Source: Varroa destructor
Lineage: Eukaryota > Arthropoda > Arachnida > Mesostigmata > Varroidae
Reading direction: 5' to 3'
DNA: 64,000 nucleotides
Assembly: GCF_002443255.2 (NCBI RefSeq)
Contig: NW_019211457.1
Coordinates: 39,841,126 to 39,905,125 of the forward strand
The notes beneath the pieces were generated by a model. That model was not told the origin of the DNA and searched no databases. It saw nothing but the letters and a program-made list of their open reading frames with translations. A program made the translations under genes and the position numbers. Position 1 is the first letter of the stretch. Each line of letters starts with the position of its first letter. Positions 41,401 through 53,577 of this stretch are shown in pieces.

Positions 41401-44400
41401 AGTGTCTTACACGCTGCCAAAGCGTATATTTTACCGATCCTTCAAGAGTCGTTTCATATGAATTCCCAAAAGCAACTAGAAGTTTCAATTTTTCGTACCT
41501 GCGGGTTCCCGCAATGAACGTCATTTAGAACGGTCGAGGCATTTTCACCCTCCGTATGTTATAATCGCCTAAATCGCGCTTGAAAAATTTCAGTCAAGCC
41601 TAAATGAAGTTTATACTGCTACTGAATATGTGTATGTGTGTGTGTTTTTCGCTTTGAGAACATACATATGGTTGTAAAGTCGTCAATTTATAGCGTCACA
41701 GACTTCTATGATTCTCTGTTTTGTAACCCCGAGTCACTGTAGTCGTGTTGCGTTTTATTTGCTATACATCTACAGGCAAGCTTCTGACCTCGGTTGATGC
41801 ATCAGTAAACCCAATCTCAAAGCTGCCGGAAAGCTTTACACAGCTCGTCAATCTTGAGGAGCTCTATTTGAATGACACCCTGCTCGAGTTTCTCCCAGCA
41901 AATCTCGGATGGCTAGCCAAGTTGCGAATCCTAGAATTACGGGAGAATCATCTTAAGACGCTGCCAAAGTCCATGGCACGTCTTACGCAACTCGTCCGTC
42001 TAGACGTCGGTCAGAATGATTTCGTCGACATGGTAAGCCAATCTCGACGTCTGTAACATGTTTAGTGGTAAAAAAAAATCATGTTCAAAAGAAAATACAC
42101 CCAAGGTTAATATTTAGTAAGTGTATAGTTATTTGAGCGTCTGAAACGACAAGTATTTTGCAGTATCTGAAGCTCTATCTAGCGCCTTAGTGCTAAATTT
42201 GAATGCCGGTTTCGTTCTGTATCAACAGTGATTACCGGAGATTTATCATACGTTGTAGATAGCATGAACGACCCGGATGTCTTCGACTTGGTCCACAGCG
42301 TTTTTTTGTGTTCGTCATATCACCCTGATTGATAAAGCCGTGACACGTACATTATGTAAGCTTCTCTCTCAATTATTTCTTCACAGTCGACGGTGTTAGT
42401 CTATGGGCGTTTGACTAACGAGACAGTAGCGTAGTTCCCTCATCATCATCCCTATTATACATATTTCGCTGATTTTTTAAATGATTTATTGCTTTCTAGT
42501 ATCTTAAACAGAGCCATTTTGAAGCTAAGAAACGATTGTAGCCGTGAGACGCAGATCCTTGTAATTGATAGAGCTTTACTATATATCGGTTTTGCTAAAC
42601 GTAGTTTTCTGTGACTCCGTTATTTCCAAGAGTGTGGAAACAATTTGTTTGTAATATTCCTGAACTAAATTTGCCAAGCCGCTATTCAGTTGACGGAAGG
42701 AGTTCTCATGAGAGACCACCACGTGAGAATTTTGTAACCATTGTGATTGTCTATAAATGACTGACTATGAAAGCAAGTGAACGTTGTTGAACTTCTAAAT
42801 TGTCCATCTGCGATTACAGTTCTGTAAAATAAAAAGCTCCTACAGATTGGAATATCTCGATCTTTTCTTCAAATAATTTTCAAGGGGGCTTGATTTTAAG
42901 TAGTTTCAATTGTTTAGATACACCCCGAGGGGCATGGGAGAGAAAATAACTACTCGAATATGCTTCTAAGGTGTGAAGGAAATGATTTGAATCGCCGTTA
43001 CCATTAACTTTTTTACAATGACGAAATTACGAAGTCTTGTTACATCGTTCATTTTACGCAATATCTACTATACGTGTCGTCTCTGCGGCCAAAGCTATCT
43101 AGAAGTAATTAGCAAACCCGAATATAGCCAAATTGCAGCTTCTATATAATGTATCCTATAACGAGATTTACTGATCACAGATTTTTATCGTCGCAATGTA
43201 CCATGCACATCCCGTAAGTGTTTTAGTTTGGTTATATAAAGTAGTTGTGGCAGATACAATACAGATCCTGGCAAGTAGAAACGAATCGAACGTCCTATTC
43301 AGGTAAGCGTGACGAAACCGCGCCGTCTCGAACATGTCATTTTTAACATGGTCAGGAAGTGTTTTTTGTTCGAATGAATCTGACACTGGAATGATATAAG
43401 CAAATCGCAGGTTATAATCATGACCAGGTCTGCATTTGTCTGCACTATTCCGCTATGGCAATTATATTAAATTCGCATATTGAATAAGCTTTTTCTCAAG
43501 CTCAACTATAAACGTTAGTCTAAAGGACGATACATCAAATCAAAAACAACATTGTCTGACTACGGTTCTGTACTAAGCGCTGATGATGACGATCGTAATA
43601 GCTGGACTCTCGTGAGGGCATGGTTTTCGTCACGTCTACACCCAATTTGAGTAAATGAACTTCAAGATCACGTCAAGCGAGCTCCCGCCTCTTCGGCTCT
43701 GTCGTAAGGCAAATCGAACCATGAGCTTTGCCCACTCGTTCAAATGATTATCTAAATAGCACTTAGACGCCTATTTTCTCGCTGTCACTGAAATCTAACG
43801 TAAATCGCACGTACCTTCTACCATCTGTATTGGTTAGCGAGTTGTCTTTGTTTTCGTGAGGCGCAATTAACGAAAGGTATTGCTCACATTCATGCTGCAC
43901 CCAAATCGTTCATTTTGTTTTTCGGAATGGAAGCAGCATTCGGCTTGCTGGTGAGAGTACAACACCCGTCTCACTGTCCTGTTAGGGATTCCAGTAAGCT
44001 GATAAAGGACTACCAGCGTCCATAGTCATCGCATATATACATACATAATAAAGCTGTAAATAAGGAGCATGCTAGTGTCATTGATCGATGACATTGATCA
44101 ACGATAAGAAGTGAAAATGACAAACATAATCGTCGGGAGAAATATATTTCGGGTAATATTTTCAAAATAAGCTCCACGGGCAAATATGTGTCATACGTTG
44201 CACCCTTCTGGCTGCTACTTGGTAAAGGATTTTTCGTTGAAAAGTTTAGCTATACAAGACGACATTGAAATCAAAGTTAGACATCTGTTCTGTGCATTTT
44301 AATTGTATCTCTAAGTCGATGTTCGATAGAATTTTATCGACGTCAGCTGGGCCACCAAGGAAGGACTAAGACATCAATTTCTTTCGACAATTCTCGGCGT

Positions 44401-47400
44401 ATCCACGAGAAAGCTACGCAAAAGCAAATGCTATGGAAAGAAAAGTCTGAATGAGGCCGTTCTTGCGTTATATGATGTGTAGCGTTTCGACTGCGTCTGC
44501 AAGGCTGACCAACTTGTTCCATTCGAATTTCCCTATTTGTTTGTTGGCACACCTTGCTCAATTCGGCAATCCCTTATATGGGTAAAATAGTTACGACTTG
44601 CGTTCTACGTACGAGCGCCGTATTACTTTCCACTACCACATGAACGTCGCGCGCAAAAAAGGACGCCGCTCAGCAGTGTTGCTCCAATGCTATCTTGGTT
44701 TCTCCTAGTCAGTTCAAAACCAGGGAATGAGGGAGATTTGCCAGTCCTCCGCCTGCATTTGCTAAGGCCCGAAGGCAGACATTAAAATGTGCAAGCGACC
44801 GCGCGAAGGTTTGACAACTAGGATGCTTATGAGTAAGGCGATGTAGCGATGAAAGGGTATGTCAGGAAAAGTCGCGAGGGGGTGATGGGAAAGAGGTATA
44901 GGAGTCTTGCTAAAACGATATTAGAAAAACGCTGCCTCAGTGGTAGCCTCGCAACACGATTTTGCTGAAATGGGTTGTTTAACTGGCGACATGAGCCAGC
45001 AGCAGTTAGACGAAGCCTGGGTCCAACAGGCAAATAAGAGGGGCTGTCTCTTTCATGTGTCCCTGCCCAATCTTCGAATGGCAGCTGGCAAAAGAATTGG
45101 CTTTGGTGCCTGACCGACCGCCCGCACGCCCCTCCTCGCCGTTTTGATTAGATTTTGGTTGGGGTCAGATGGCGCAGTCGGCTGCGGTATCCAGCAGAGT
45201 GAACCCTGTTGTCAAACTAACGGATGAACTAACGCCTTTCCCAGCTGGAATTCAGGTAGACGGTGGGAGAGAAGAAAAGAAACGGGAGTGAGAGAGCTTC
45301 TGGCGAGTTCCCATTATCAGGCCTTATCGTCAGCAGCGCCGTCGACGCTCGGACGCCTACCGTTACGCTTCGACTGCACTTCCGCCTTTGTCCACCCTCA
45401 GTTTAGTGTGTATGCTAACCGATAAATAGTCCCATGAGCTTCTCAATGGTTAATATTAAATCTTAATACTCTGAACGAGCAGTCTGAACAACTGAGGCAA
45501 CATTTTATTAGAGTTACTACAGCCTTCTCTAATCAACGTGCCGTTTATGCGGGCGGTCAATGTCATGTTGCAAAGACAGATACATTTTTAGTTTGAAACG
45601 GGTTGAGTGTTATAGCTCATTTGATGAGTGGTTTATGTTTACTACTAACGGTTACTCTGGTTTTAAAGGTTTACGTATCTAAACATTATCACAGTGTCTC
45701 CTATGTTTAATTATAAAATAGTATTTTTTAAAAATCGGTAATTTTAATCGGACTAGCATACAAGAAGTGTCGATACCTTCAATAGGAAAAATGCCTGTTT
45801 GAGCTGGGGAAGTGTCAAATAGACTGAAATGAACAGAAACATCTGTTTTGTCACTCCTTCTTGTTCCACCAAATTACTACCACTATGTTGTGAAGTTTAA
45901 TTCCTTTCCATGTTGACGGAATCTGTTATTTTGTTATGGTGGAAATTTGTGCTAGGGTTAGCGTTTGGCAGCTTTAATGTCAGCTACTTGAGAAGCCTAT
46001 AATAACATTAATTCATTTTCTTGAAAACCTATAGTGTTTGTGATTAATAAACAGTCTAAACAGTTTGCTATATAAATATTAAAATAAAACGTCATATCTG
46101 TAGAATACACAAAGGCAGCAATCGTAAACCAATAGATCTGACTGGCAACATTATAGCAACCGTGTGATCAGTTAATTTTATGAGAAAACCAGATAGTTCA
46201 AACCAATTCAGATGACTTTCTTAGTTCAGACCGCAATCTGATATATAATATAGTGTCATCTTTCTAACAGGTCTACGATCAGTTGCTTTCCGAACGTCCG
46301 CTCGGTATTTTCACACTGCTCTCGCCTGAAAAAACTAGCAGAGATTTGTCTTACTGCACGTTATCGCTTTGTGTTATCATTATGTGCGTACAATATCATC
46401 GAGCGCTATGATCATACAGGTAGCATTGTTCCGCCTACTACAGTAAAGAGCGAACGGACTTGGCACCATCCACCTCAGCTAAATTGTCTCGTCAAAAAAA
46501 CCCTTACATCAATTCTATTTCGTGAAAACACCGGGACGGGAGACAATTCGGCCTGAAGTAGAACAATAATTGATCAGTTAAATATCAAAAACAATTCGGG
46601 GCCGCGACTTTTGCTAATCCAATGGAAGCCGCATGGCGTCCTGATAATCGATACAAGTCCTAAGGGCCAGCTCCTGGCACATCCACGTGTTTCGCAACTT
46701 GGTCGTTGAATCCCTGTTGCAATTTAGACGAACGGGTTCGCTAGAGTATCCTATACAATTTCTAGTTCATTAGGGGATATTTGGACAATTGCATAATAAC
46801 TGGGTAGGCCGTTACTATAACAGCTGTAACGGCGTATTAGATACAACGTAAACAAATCATCGAAAAACAAAAGGCTTGGTAAGTCGGAAGAAATAGATAG
46901 TTCTAGTTGCAGTTACTAATCATTCACATGGAACTGGAACGTTCAATATATTTTGTGTGTGGCGGAACCCCATGGCAAATCCTAGTTCCGGAAGCACCCT
47001 ACTGTTCTGTTTGCGCTTTCGAGCTATCGTTAGCTATGAACACGGGGATAGTCTTATAAAGTCATTAAGTTATCCGTTGATCGGAAGAGCGTGAGCTTCT
47101 GTATAGGCAACTGCCAGGTCTTGAACACAACTAAAATACGCTTCTTTGACTTCTTGTTAGTTGTGAGAGTAACAGAAGTGCTCCAGCTAAAATTGATTGA
47201 ATTTTTTTGCCTTTTATTGATTAAATGGTCTAGTTACATGATATTTAATTGCTTAGAACATCCACTAACCAACCGTATTGCTCCTCCTCTTCGTCATTGC
47301 CTGGTACATTCAAGCGGCTTTAAAAACGTTTGTCGCTACATTGCAGAAGTACATGCACATATTTTCCTCAATAATATTCCAAATATATTATTACACGATA

Positions 47401-48792
47401 CAGAGAACAGACAAGATATTCTGTAATAACATTTCTTATAAATATACAGTTCATTTACCGAGCAGGACCTGAGTTAGTCATTCACACGTATCTTCTGTCC
47501 ATGTGCATCGCAAACTTAACACTCTACATTGCTGCTATTACCGTCAACAGCCCGAGGTGATCGGATCGCTGGCATCGTTGATGGAACTCTGGTGCGACAA
47601 CAACCGTCTGTCGTATTTGCCTTCATTTATCGGCCACCTTCAGGCACTTCGATACCTCGATGCTTCATCTAACAGATTATCATGCATAGAGGTTTGTTAC
47701 TTACCGATATTATATGACTACGCACGTTTGGTAATATCGCAGATCTCGCTTCACTTCTCTTCATGCGTACGACACTACTAATAAAAGTTTTCGATGTCTT
47801 TCAGGACGAGGCCTTCAGGAACCTTTCACAGCTGGCGGATTTAACGATATCGTCAAATCGGTTGACACGGCTACCAGACACCCTAGGGAAGCTGACCCAT
47901 TTGACAACATTACGCGCCGATGATAACCAGCTTATGGGACTCCCGGACTCGCTTGGTTTTTGCTCACAACTCGAAGAGCTAATAGTCAATGGAAACCACA
48001 TCGAATACTTGCCAGGTAGAAGATAGAGGAACAGAATTTCTAGTTACTTCTGCGAGATATCGTATTACTTTACATTAGCTTGACAGCTATGGTAAATTTG
48101 TCATTCAACTTACTTTCACTCCGACTAGCAACTTCGTCTAACAGTAGCTTCAGCTTTATATTCAACAAAGCTTGAATCATTGTAGGTATCCCCTGTTTAT
48201 GAAAAGAAGACCTCACCTGGGTAAGCGATAATCTAATGGGGACAATTTTGCAGCAACAATCGGATGTCTTCGGCAGCTGTCACTTCTAATGGCGGATTCC
48301 AATTGGCTAGATGAGCTTCCTTCGGAGATCGGTTCCTGTTCAGCGCTCAAAGTTCTTTCTGCACGAGACAACCGGCTTGTGGATTTGCCAGAAGAGCTGG
48401 GTCACCTTACCAACCTCAAGGTTCTCAGCCTTTCAGCTAACAGATTGAGGTACGGTTAGTATTATGACATACTATTTGATTATCCACTGTTGAATAGGTC
48501 TACGCATGCAAATTTATGCAATTTAATAAAAACGAATTTTATGGAAGACAAAACACAACTAGTGGCAAAAACACACAGAGCCTATTTACGAAAATTAAAC
48601 CTATGAGACTACCCTCGTCCCGTTCAGCTACGAGTACGTATGATAGTAATCTCTGTGTTCATCGGCACAAAGTCGGTCCTTTTCAAAGGAGCGCCTGCAA
48701 ACTTTTACAGCGGTCATTTAATTAATTACCAACAGCAACGATATATTATAGACATACTGTAATTATTATAGATATATATATATATAATAATT

Positions 48793-48843
<51 letters not shown>

Positions 48844-51800
48844 GAACAATGCACATAGATGGTTTCCTTTCTTTTAAACGTACTAGCGAAGCGGATATAA
48901 ACTAACAGGGCGTTTTGTCATCCCGTCGTTCCTCTACAGTCACTTTAATTACTACACAAAACGTTTTTTGCGAAGGATTCAACCCTCAACGCAACCTCTT
49001 GTATGGATACTTATATATTCATACAACTAAATATCAAATCATCATCTAATGTGTTACGTAAAGCCAGAGGGCACGTCCGTTCTGAGGACCATTAAGTCGC
49101 CGTGGCGTGACTGGATATGCTGCCGACGACACACACTATGTCCAAGATATTCAATCAGGAAAAAGTCTTAATTTAGCTTTACCACAGTTGCGACATATGA
49201 GGCTACCATATATATATATATGTGTGTATATATGCGGTATTTAGGTTTTGCACTTTGTAGCACTGCTACTAACAGCGATTTTGGTGTCATCCATTATTCA
49301 CTTAATGGAAATGGCACCGCCGCTATAGCAACGTGATTATCTGTGTGCTGCTACATGTACATCCATTGCGCGTTCAATTTTAAGTATGTAGCGTGTTAAG
49401 TTCTAATTTTTGTGGTGACTCGGTAGAAGCTAGCTGGTCGCTAACCGGAAATGGTTTGTGTGACCCTAGACTCTGTTACTGATATTACGACATCGAAGTG
49501 GTCATCGGACGCTGTTGCCCGCTTATGTATGTATGTCTGCTAGGATAATGCCAATAGCTTAGCTTTTAATCGTGCTGCTCGTGTTACGTTTTTTTTCTCT
49601 TTGTTAGTCTTGTTGATAGAGCCAAACAGCGCTGCGATTTATAATATACTACTCATGGGTTCTTTCATATGGCTCTTTTTGCGCTAAACAGTATATCGAG
49701 TACAAAAGGGAAGTGCAGACAGGAATATGAAAGTCAAACACTTTCAAAAAAAAAGTTGAAGTAGAAGTAATTTATGTTGCTTTCAATGTTCCCTCTCTCA
49801 TTTAGCTGACCATTGTCCGTTTCCAGTATATATATTATTAGAACGGAAAAAAAAAAGAAGGAAAGAAAAAACTTTCTAGTGCAGTGAACGTATCCTTATG
49901 TCAAGGCCCTAAAGGTGAAAGCTCTAGGTTAAAAAAAAAAGTGCATTTTCCCATACGTACTTCATTTTTCTTTTTATCGACGCCAAAGGCTGCCGAAGCA
50001 GGTTGGAGTATTTATGCCGGGTACAAAAGTGAAAGCTCGTGCAGAAAAGGGAATGCTAGAAGAGGTCTGCTAAGTTTTATATGAAATTGGAGGGTGTATC
50101 TTGATCCGGTCGGTTATCCAAGTCCGATAAGCCAAACTATTACCAAGCATTTTAAATGCAGGTTATTTTATCTGAAATTGGAAGCCTAGCTGCCCCGTAG
50201 ACTGGGCAAAGTTCTCAAGGAAACAAAGCTTGCTGACCCTTGGTATTTCGTCCGCCACGGGGCAATGCATATTCAAATGATAGGTTTCTGTACAGAGCTC
50301 GCACAGGTAACGAGAAGACGAACGATTTGCTCCGAAAGATGTTTTGTGGCCTAGAGTTGGGTTGAACCTCCATCCGATAAAGACGACAATTTGGATTGCG
50401 TAGGACTTGAAAAACGCTAAGACTGTTTGAGAGAAATAGGGCAATCAACAAAGATCTTCATATGGACTAATTGCATTTAGTGAACGAGGGAATCTAGTGT
50501 AAAAGATGTTAATATATCAGTTTGTTTGACATTTTTCCATTCAATCCTCTCGATGCTATTAGACATCAACTCGGCCATAAACCTAAATGTTGCCGAAACG
50601 TTTGCCGAGCACCAATTCGATTCCGTTGAGAACGACCAGCTGGGTCTGCACTAGCTGTTGACTTACCGTATACATTGTCTGCACTACACAGTGTGATATT
50701 TACGTCGCAACTACACGTAGGGCGCTGAAGAATAATTAAAGATAACCTAATTATCGTAGAAAATCACTTCTGTTAACATCTAAATATCAAATACGATTCG
50801 TTAGTTAGTTTTCTAAGCATTTACATTAAGCTAATGAGTTAGTGAACTATAGTCGAATGCGTAAAGGCATTGTAGGTGCGCTGTTGTGAGGCGGCTTTCT
50901 AATGTGAGAAGAACTTGGTTGTGCGTGCACGGTGGTTAAAATGACTTGCAGATTTTTGCCGGCATCCCTGACGCGACTTACGTCTCTGGACGCGTTGTGG
51001 CTTTCGGAGAACCAGACGAAGCCGCTGATTCTCCTGCAGGCGGACGAGGCTGCCGGCCAAAGGAGACTCACATGTTACCTCCTACCGCAAGAAGACGGAC
51101 ACTACACCACTGGCGAACGGTAATAATAGGGCGTACAAGACACTAGTGGGGCGTGTGAATTTGCCAATGGGCAACTAATAACTACAAAAAAACTAGTTAA
51201 TGATCACTGAACAATTGTCACATGATTCCTATGTAACCACGTGTAGATTTGCTTCGTCTGAGAAGCTGTAAACGCGGAATATATGTATTTTTTGGTTCAA
51301 GATTTTGTTCATGACGTCGACAACTCCTATATTTTCCTATAAATGTACTGTACGATTGACAGCACACCTAAAACGGGTCATAGTTATTTGGAAAGTGACT
51401 ACTTACTTAATGGAAAGGAGCTAATCGATATTGCGGCACTTCAGCGCTCATATTCCAGATGAAGTGTTATCGCCCGTGGTACTACCATTTGAATGACCTA
51501 TGAAGGAGGAATCTGATCGTGTTCGTGTTAACCTTCTTACCCATCCAGGTTCTTCCTACTTTTTTTTCGCTAACCTGCGTTCATGCCTCTTTTCTTATTG
51601 TTTTAGGCAAACGCCGGATATGATGGATCACGAAAAGGAGGGCCGCATTCAGTTCCTCGGCGATTCGCTGGGCAAGGCTGGGGCGAAGCTTGTGCGATCA
51701 CCCACCCCTTACCCGAAAGAACTGCGCGCGAGGCATATGCGCATGCTGCACAGTCGACAACAGGGGGGCGGCGTCACCGTCTCGGAGGGGGCACGAGGAG

Positions 51801-52469
51801 GCCAAATAGGAGAGGCAGTCACTACACAACCATTACGTACGACTACGACATTGCTACAACCACCCGGAGTAGAAGGAAGTGGTCCCAGTCTTACATCTAC
51901 CGGCATTTTTCAGCAGCAGGCCGAAGCCGACAGTGTCGCCGCCACCAATCCACAACGTTCACTACAACAACGACAACAGCAGCAGCAGTCACAAATACTC
52001 AACTTAACAACACCAAATATTACAAACAACCCGAGCACCCACGTCACTTCCGCTGCAGGTCGGTGGGTGCCAGGACGATTTTGGCAAGAAAAAGGAAGTG
52101 AGAATCATATTTAAGATTGGGCACATACTGACGTTAAGGGTTTGAAATGCATAAACGATCGATTATTTGTGTGTGTTTTATGTTAGCACCTGCTGATACT
52201 TAATCTGTTGCTCACTATTTGTAGCGTGCAATACTTGGAGCGTATTGTTTTATAAAACATGTCCTGTAGGGAGAACACTGAATTCGTCTCGTAGATACTG
52301 GTTTATTTATAACGTATTTTTCGTTGTGAGCTATAGACAACTGTCTGTAGCTCACTTTCTCTTACGGTCTCGCGAAAGGTGACGCTAACCTTGAATTGTT
52401 TTTGTTGCAGATCCTCCCGACGTAATCCCACCGTCAGCCAACGGAATGGTCCTTACTGATGCCGTTTAG
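26492..52469 (+). CDS. LAP-family leucine-rich-repeat scaffold protein (Erbin/LRRC7/Lap1-like), 9 exons, no PDZ domain
   Basis: LAP proteins are membrane-associated scaffolds of epithelial junctions and synapses. Coding exons: 26492-26587, 33157-33376, 41776-42032, 47551-47691, 47805-48015, 48254-48449, 50952-51119, 51607-52058, 52411-52469. Phases match at all eight introns, and the total is 1800 bases, giving 599 residues. The start [12 protein letters not shown] and [10 protein letters not shown] match the Erbin/densin N-terminal cap. About sixteen 23-residue repeats follow (to about residue 415), with signature pieces LYLDANQ-like [47 protein letters not shown] and [12 protein letters not shown]. 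The LAP-specific region after the repeats (LLPQE, then [14 protein letters not shown]) is present, then a glutamine/threonine-rich linker with a short Q run. The last exon gives [13 protein letters not shown] and stop. The PDZ domain of Erbin is absent. The exon 8 donor at 52059 is weak; if retained, translation stops at 52114 instead. Introns 1-3 are 6.6, 8.4 and 5.5 kb. Confidence 0.93.
26588..33156 (+). other. LAP gene intron 1, nothing further recognised
   Basis: A 6.6 kb AT-rich intron. I found no conserved coding segment on either strand. A TG dinucleotide run followed by a TTG run lies at about 32898-32926. Confidence 0.6.
32898..32926. repeat. TG then TTG simple repeat
   Basis: About six to seven TG units pass directly into five to six TTG units. 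Low complexity, intronic. Confidence 0.9.
35160..35790 (+). mobile_element. Degenerate mariner transposase copy in LAP intron 2
   Basis: On the plus strand, in the same direction as the host gene. Broken frames give, in transposase order, [11 protein letters not shown] at about 35230, a [16 protein letters not shown] piece matching the mariner linker (IHHSTVLYHL family segment) at about 35350, a frame with [13 protein letters not shown] residues near 35500, and a [13 protein letters not shown] piece at about 35720. Several stops and frameshifts. It is the most complete copy in layout of the three, but clearly dead. A LINE remnant follows directly. Confidence 0.83.
35870..37600 (+). mobile_element. 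Degenerate non-LTR retrotransposon (LINE) remnant in LAP intron 2
   Basis: The plus-strand frame at about 35895-36045 reads [25 protein letters not shown], which resembles an apurinic endonuclease start (DVVCLTETW). Near 36203 VTAGDFNAS matches the conserved GDFNA endonuclease motif. Near 36743 [18 protein letters not shown] resembles the entry of a LINE reverse transcriptase (LIPKPGKD...YRP). Frame breaks are frequent and the later reverse-transcriptase motifs are not readable. The clade (Jockey, CR1 or R1-like) cannot be decided here. No poly-A tail or target duplication was identified. Confidence 0.7.
38250..39450. other. GC-richer island inside LAP intron 2, function unknown
   Basis: This stretch is visibly richer in G and C, and in CpG steps, than the surrounding intron. 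Its open frames on both strands do not match any family I know. It could be an alternative promoter and leader exon, or an old repeat. No splice-supported coding exon was found. Confidence 0.35.
42033..47550 (+). other. LAP gene intron 3, with a GC-richer part at about 44600-45420
   Basis: A 5.5 kb intron with no recognised coding segment on either strand. The part from about 44600 to 45420 is richer in CpG and G/C than its flanks, similar to the islands in intron 2. Confidence 0.4.
48798..48840. repeat. AT microsatellite in LAP intron 6
   Basis: A long uninterrupted AT run, preceded by an imperfect TA/AAT stretch from about 48772. Confidence 0.95.
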
Positions 52470-53523
52470 TTCAAATCCAACAGAGCGCATAACGCCGTTG
52501 TCACGTATAAACGAATCACCTATTCATTTAGATAGATTACGCGTAAACAACTAAAGAAGTATACACTAACGAAAAGATGCATGACCACACACAGTCATCG
52601 CGTCTCAACACAGTGACGCTGACCTTTCATTCCCAGCTGCGGTGCTTTATGCTGTACACACAAGGCCTCAAAAACTGTCTATTCTTTGGCAAGAAACTGT
52701 TTTCGTTTAGTCGTCGTGGCGGTGGGGGTTCTTTATGTCAGCGTTATTATGCTAGGTTTCCTTCAACTGGCGCCAAAATTTGAAGGGGCATATTGATGGA
52801 GATGTCTAATAATGATACGCGCACGTGTAAGGTGGACAAGCAAATGGGACCACGTACAGCAGTAACGAAAGTATGGTCTCTAATCGTTGACACGAACAAA
52901 TGGATAGGCACGTTTCAGTGATGCGATGGCCACCATCGTGAAACAAAGGGGCATCCGAAAAGGCAAAATACTAGGACGAAGAGATTGAGGCATTACAAAC
53001 ACATGGGTCACGGTCGTATTTACGCATAGAGATAAGGAGTGAAAAGGCGAAGAAGTCAGTCATTGGACGATCGCATCGAGACTACTATGCTGCCGTATTA
53101 CAAAATGTGGGGACGGACGGGGCTGAGGATGCCGCTTATCCTTTTGCCTCATCTCAGGCTCAACATTATTATAATAATAGCAACAATAATTATCGAAATA
53201 ATAACATTAATATTAGCGGTAGTGAACTAACTACGTTGTAAGTGGCTTAGTTAACGGCTTACACTTGCATTTGTCAAAACGCAGATGTCAACGCAAAAGA
53301 ACTATATCACCGTTCCCCCTTTTTTAACGGCAAATTATGAACGAAATTCGTTTGGCAAAACAACAAATCTGGCACTACGTTCTATTTGACAGGACCTAAG
53401 GAAATAAGAATGAGATGTTCTCGATCTCCCCGAACAGTTCCACAGTTGTGACCGGTAATGCGCTTCAAGCAATTAAGTTTATAATATTACGGTAATAATT
53501 ATTAACCACGCAATGGTAAACGA

Positions 53524-53525
<2 letters not shown>

Positions 53526-53573
<48 letters not shown>
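53526..53573. repeat. TA microsatellite
   Basis: About 24 TA units, roughly 1.06 kb after the LAP stop codon, possibly within the 3' UTR. Confidence 0.95.

Positions 53574-53577
<4 letters not shown>

Noticed and set aside
45160..45240. Possible tRNA-like stretch
   Set aside because: It begins somewhat like a tRNA 5' half, but I could not find a matching B box or close the acceptor stem.
47091..47472. Hydrophobic open frames just before LAP exon 4
   Set aside because: They end before the exon, are out of phase with the LAP model and are not recognisable.
48772..48840. Tandem repeats as a possible CRISPR or centromere-type array
   Set aside because: Only dinucleotide AT repeats; no spacers or longer unit.
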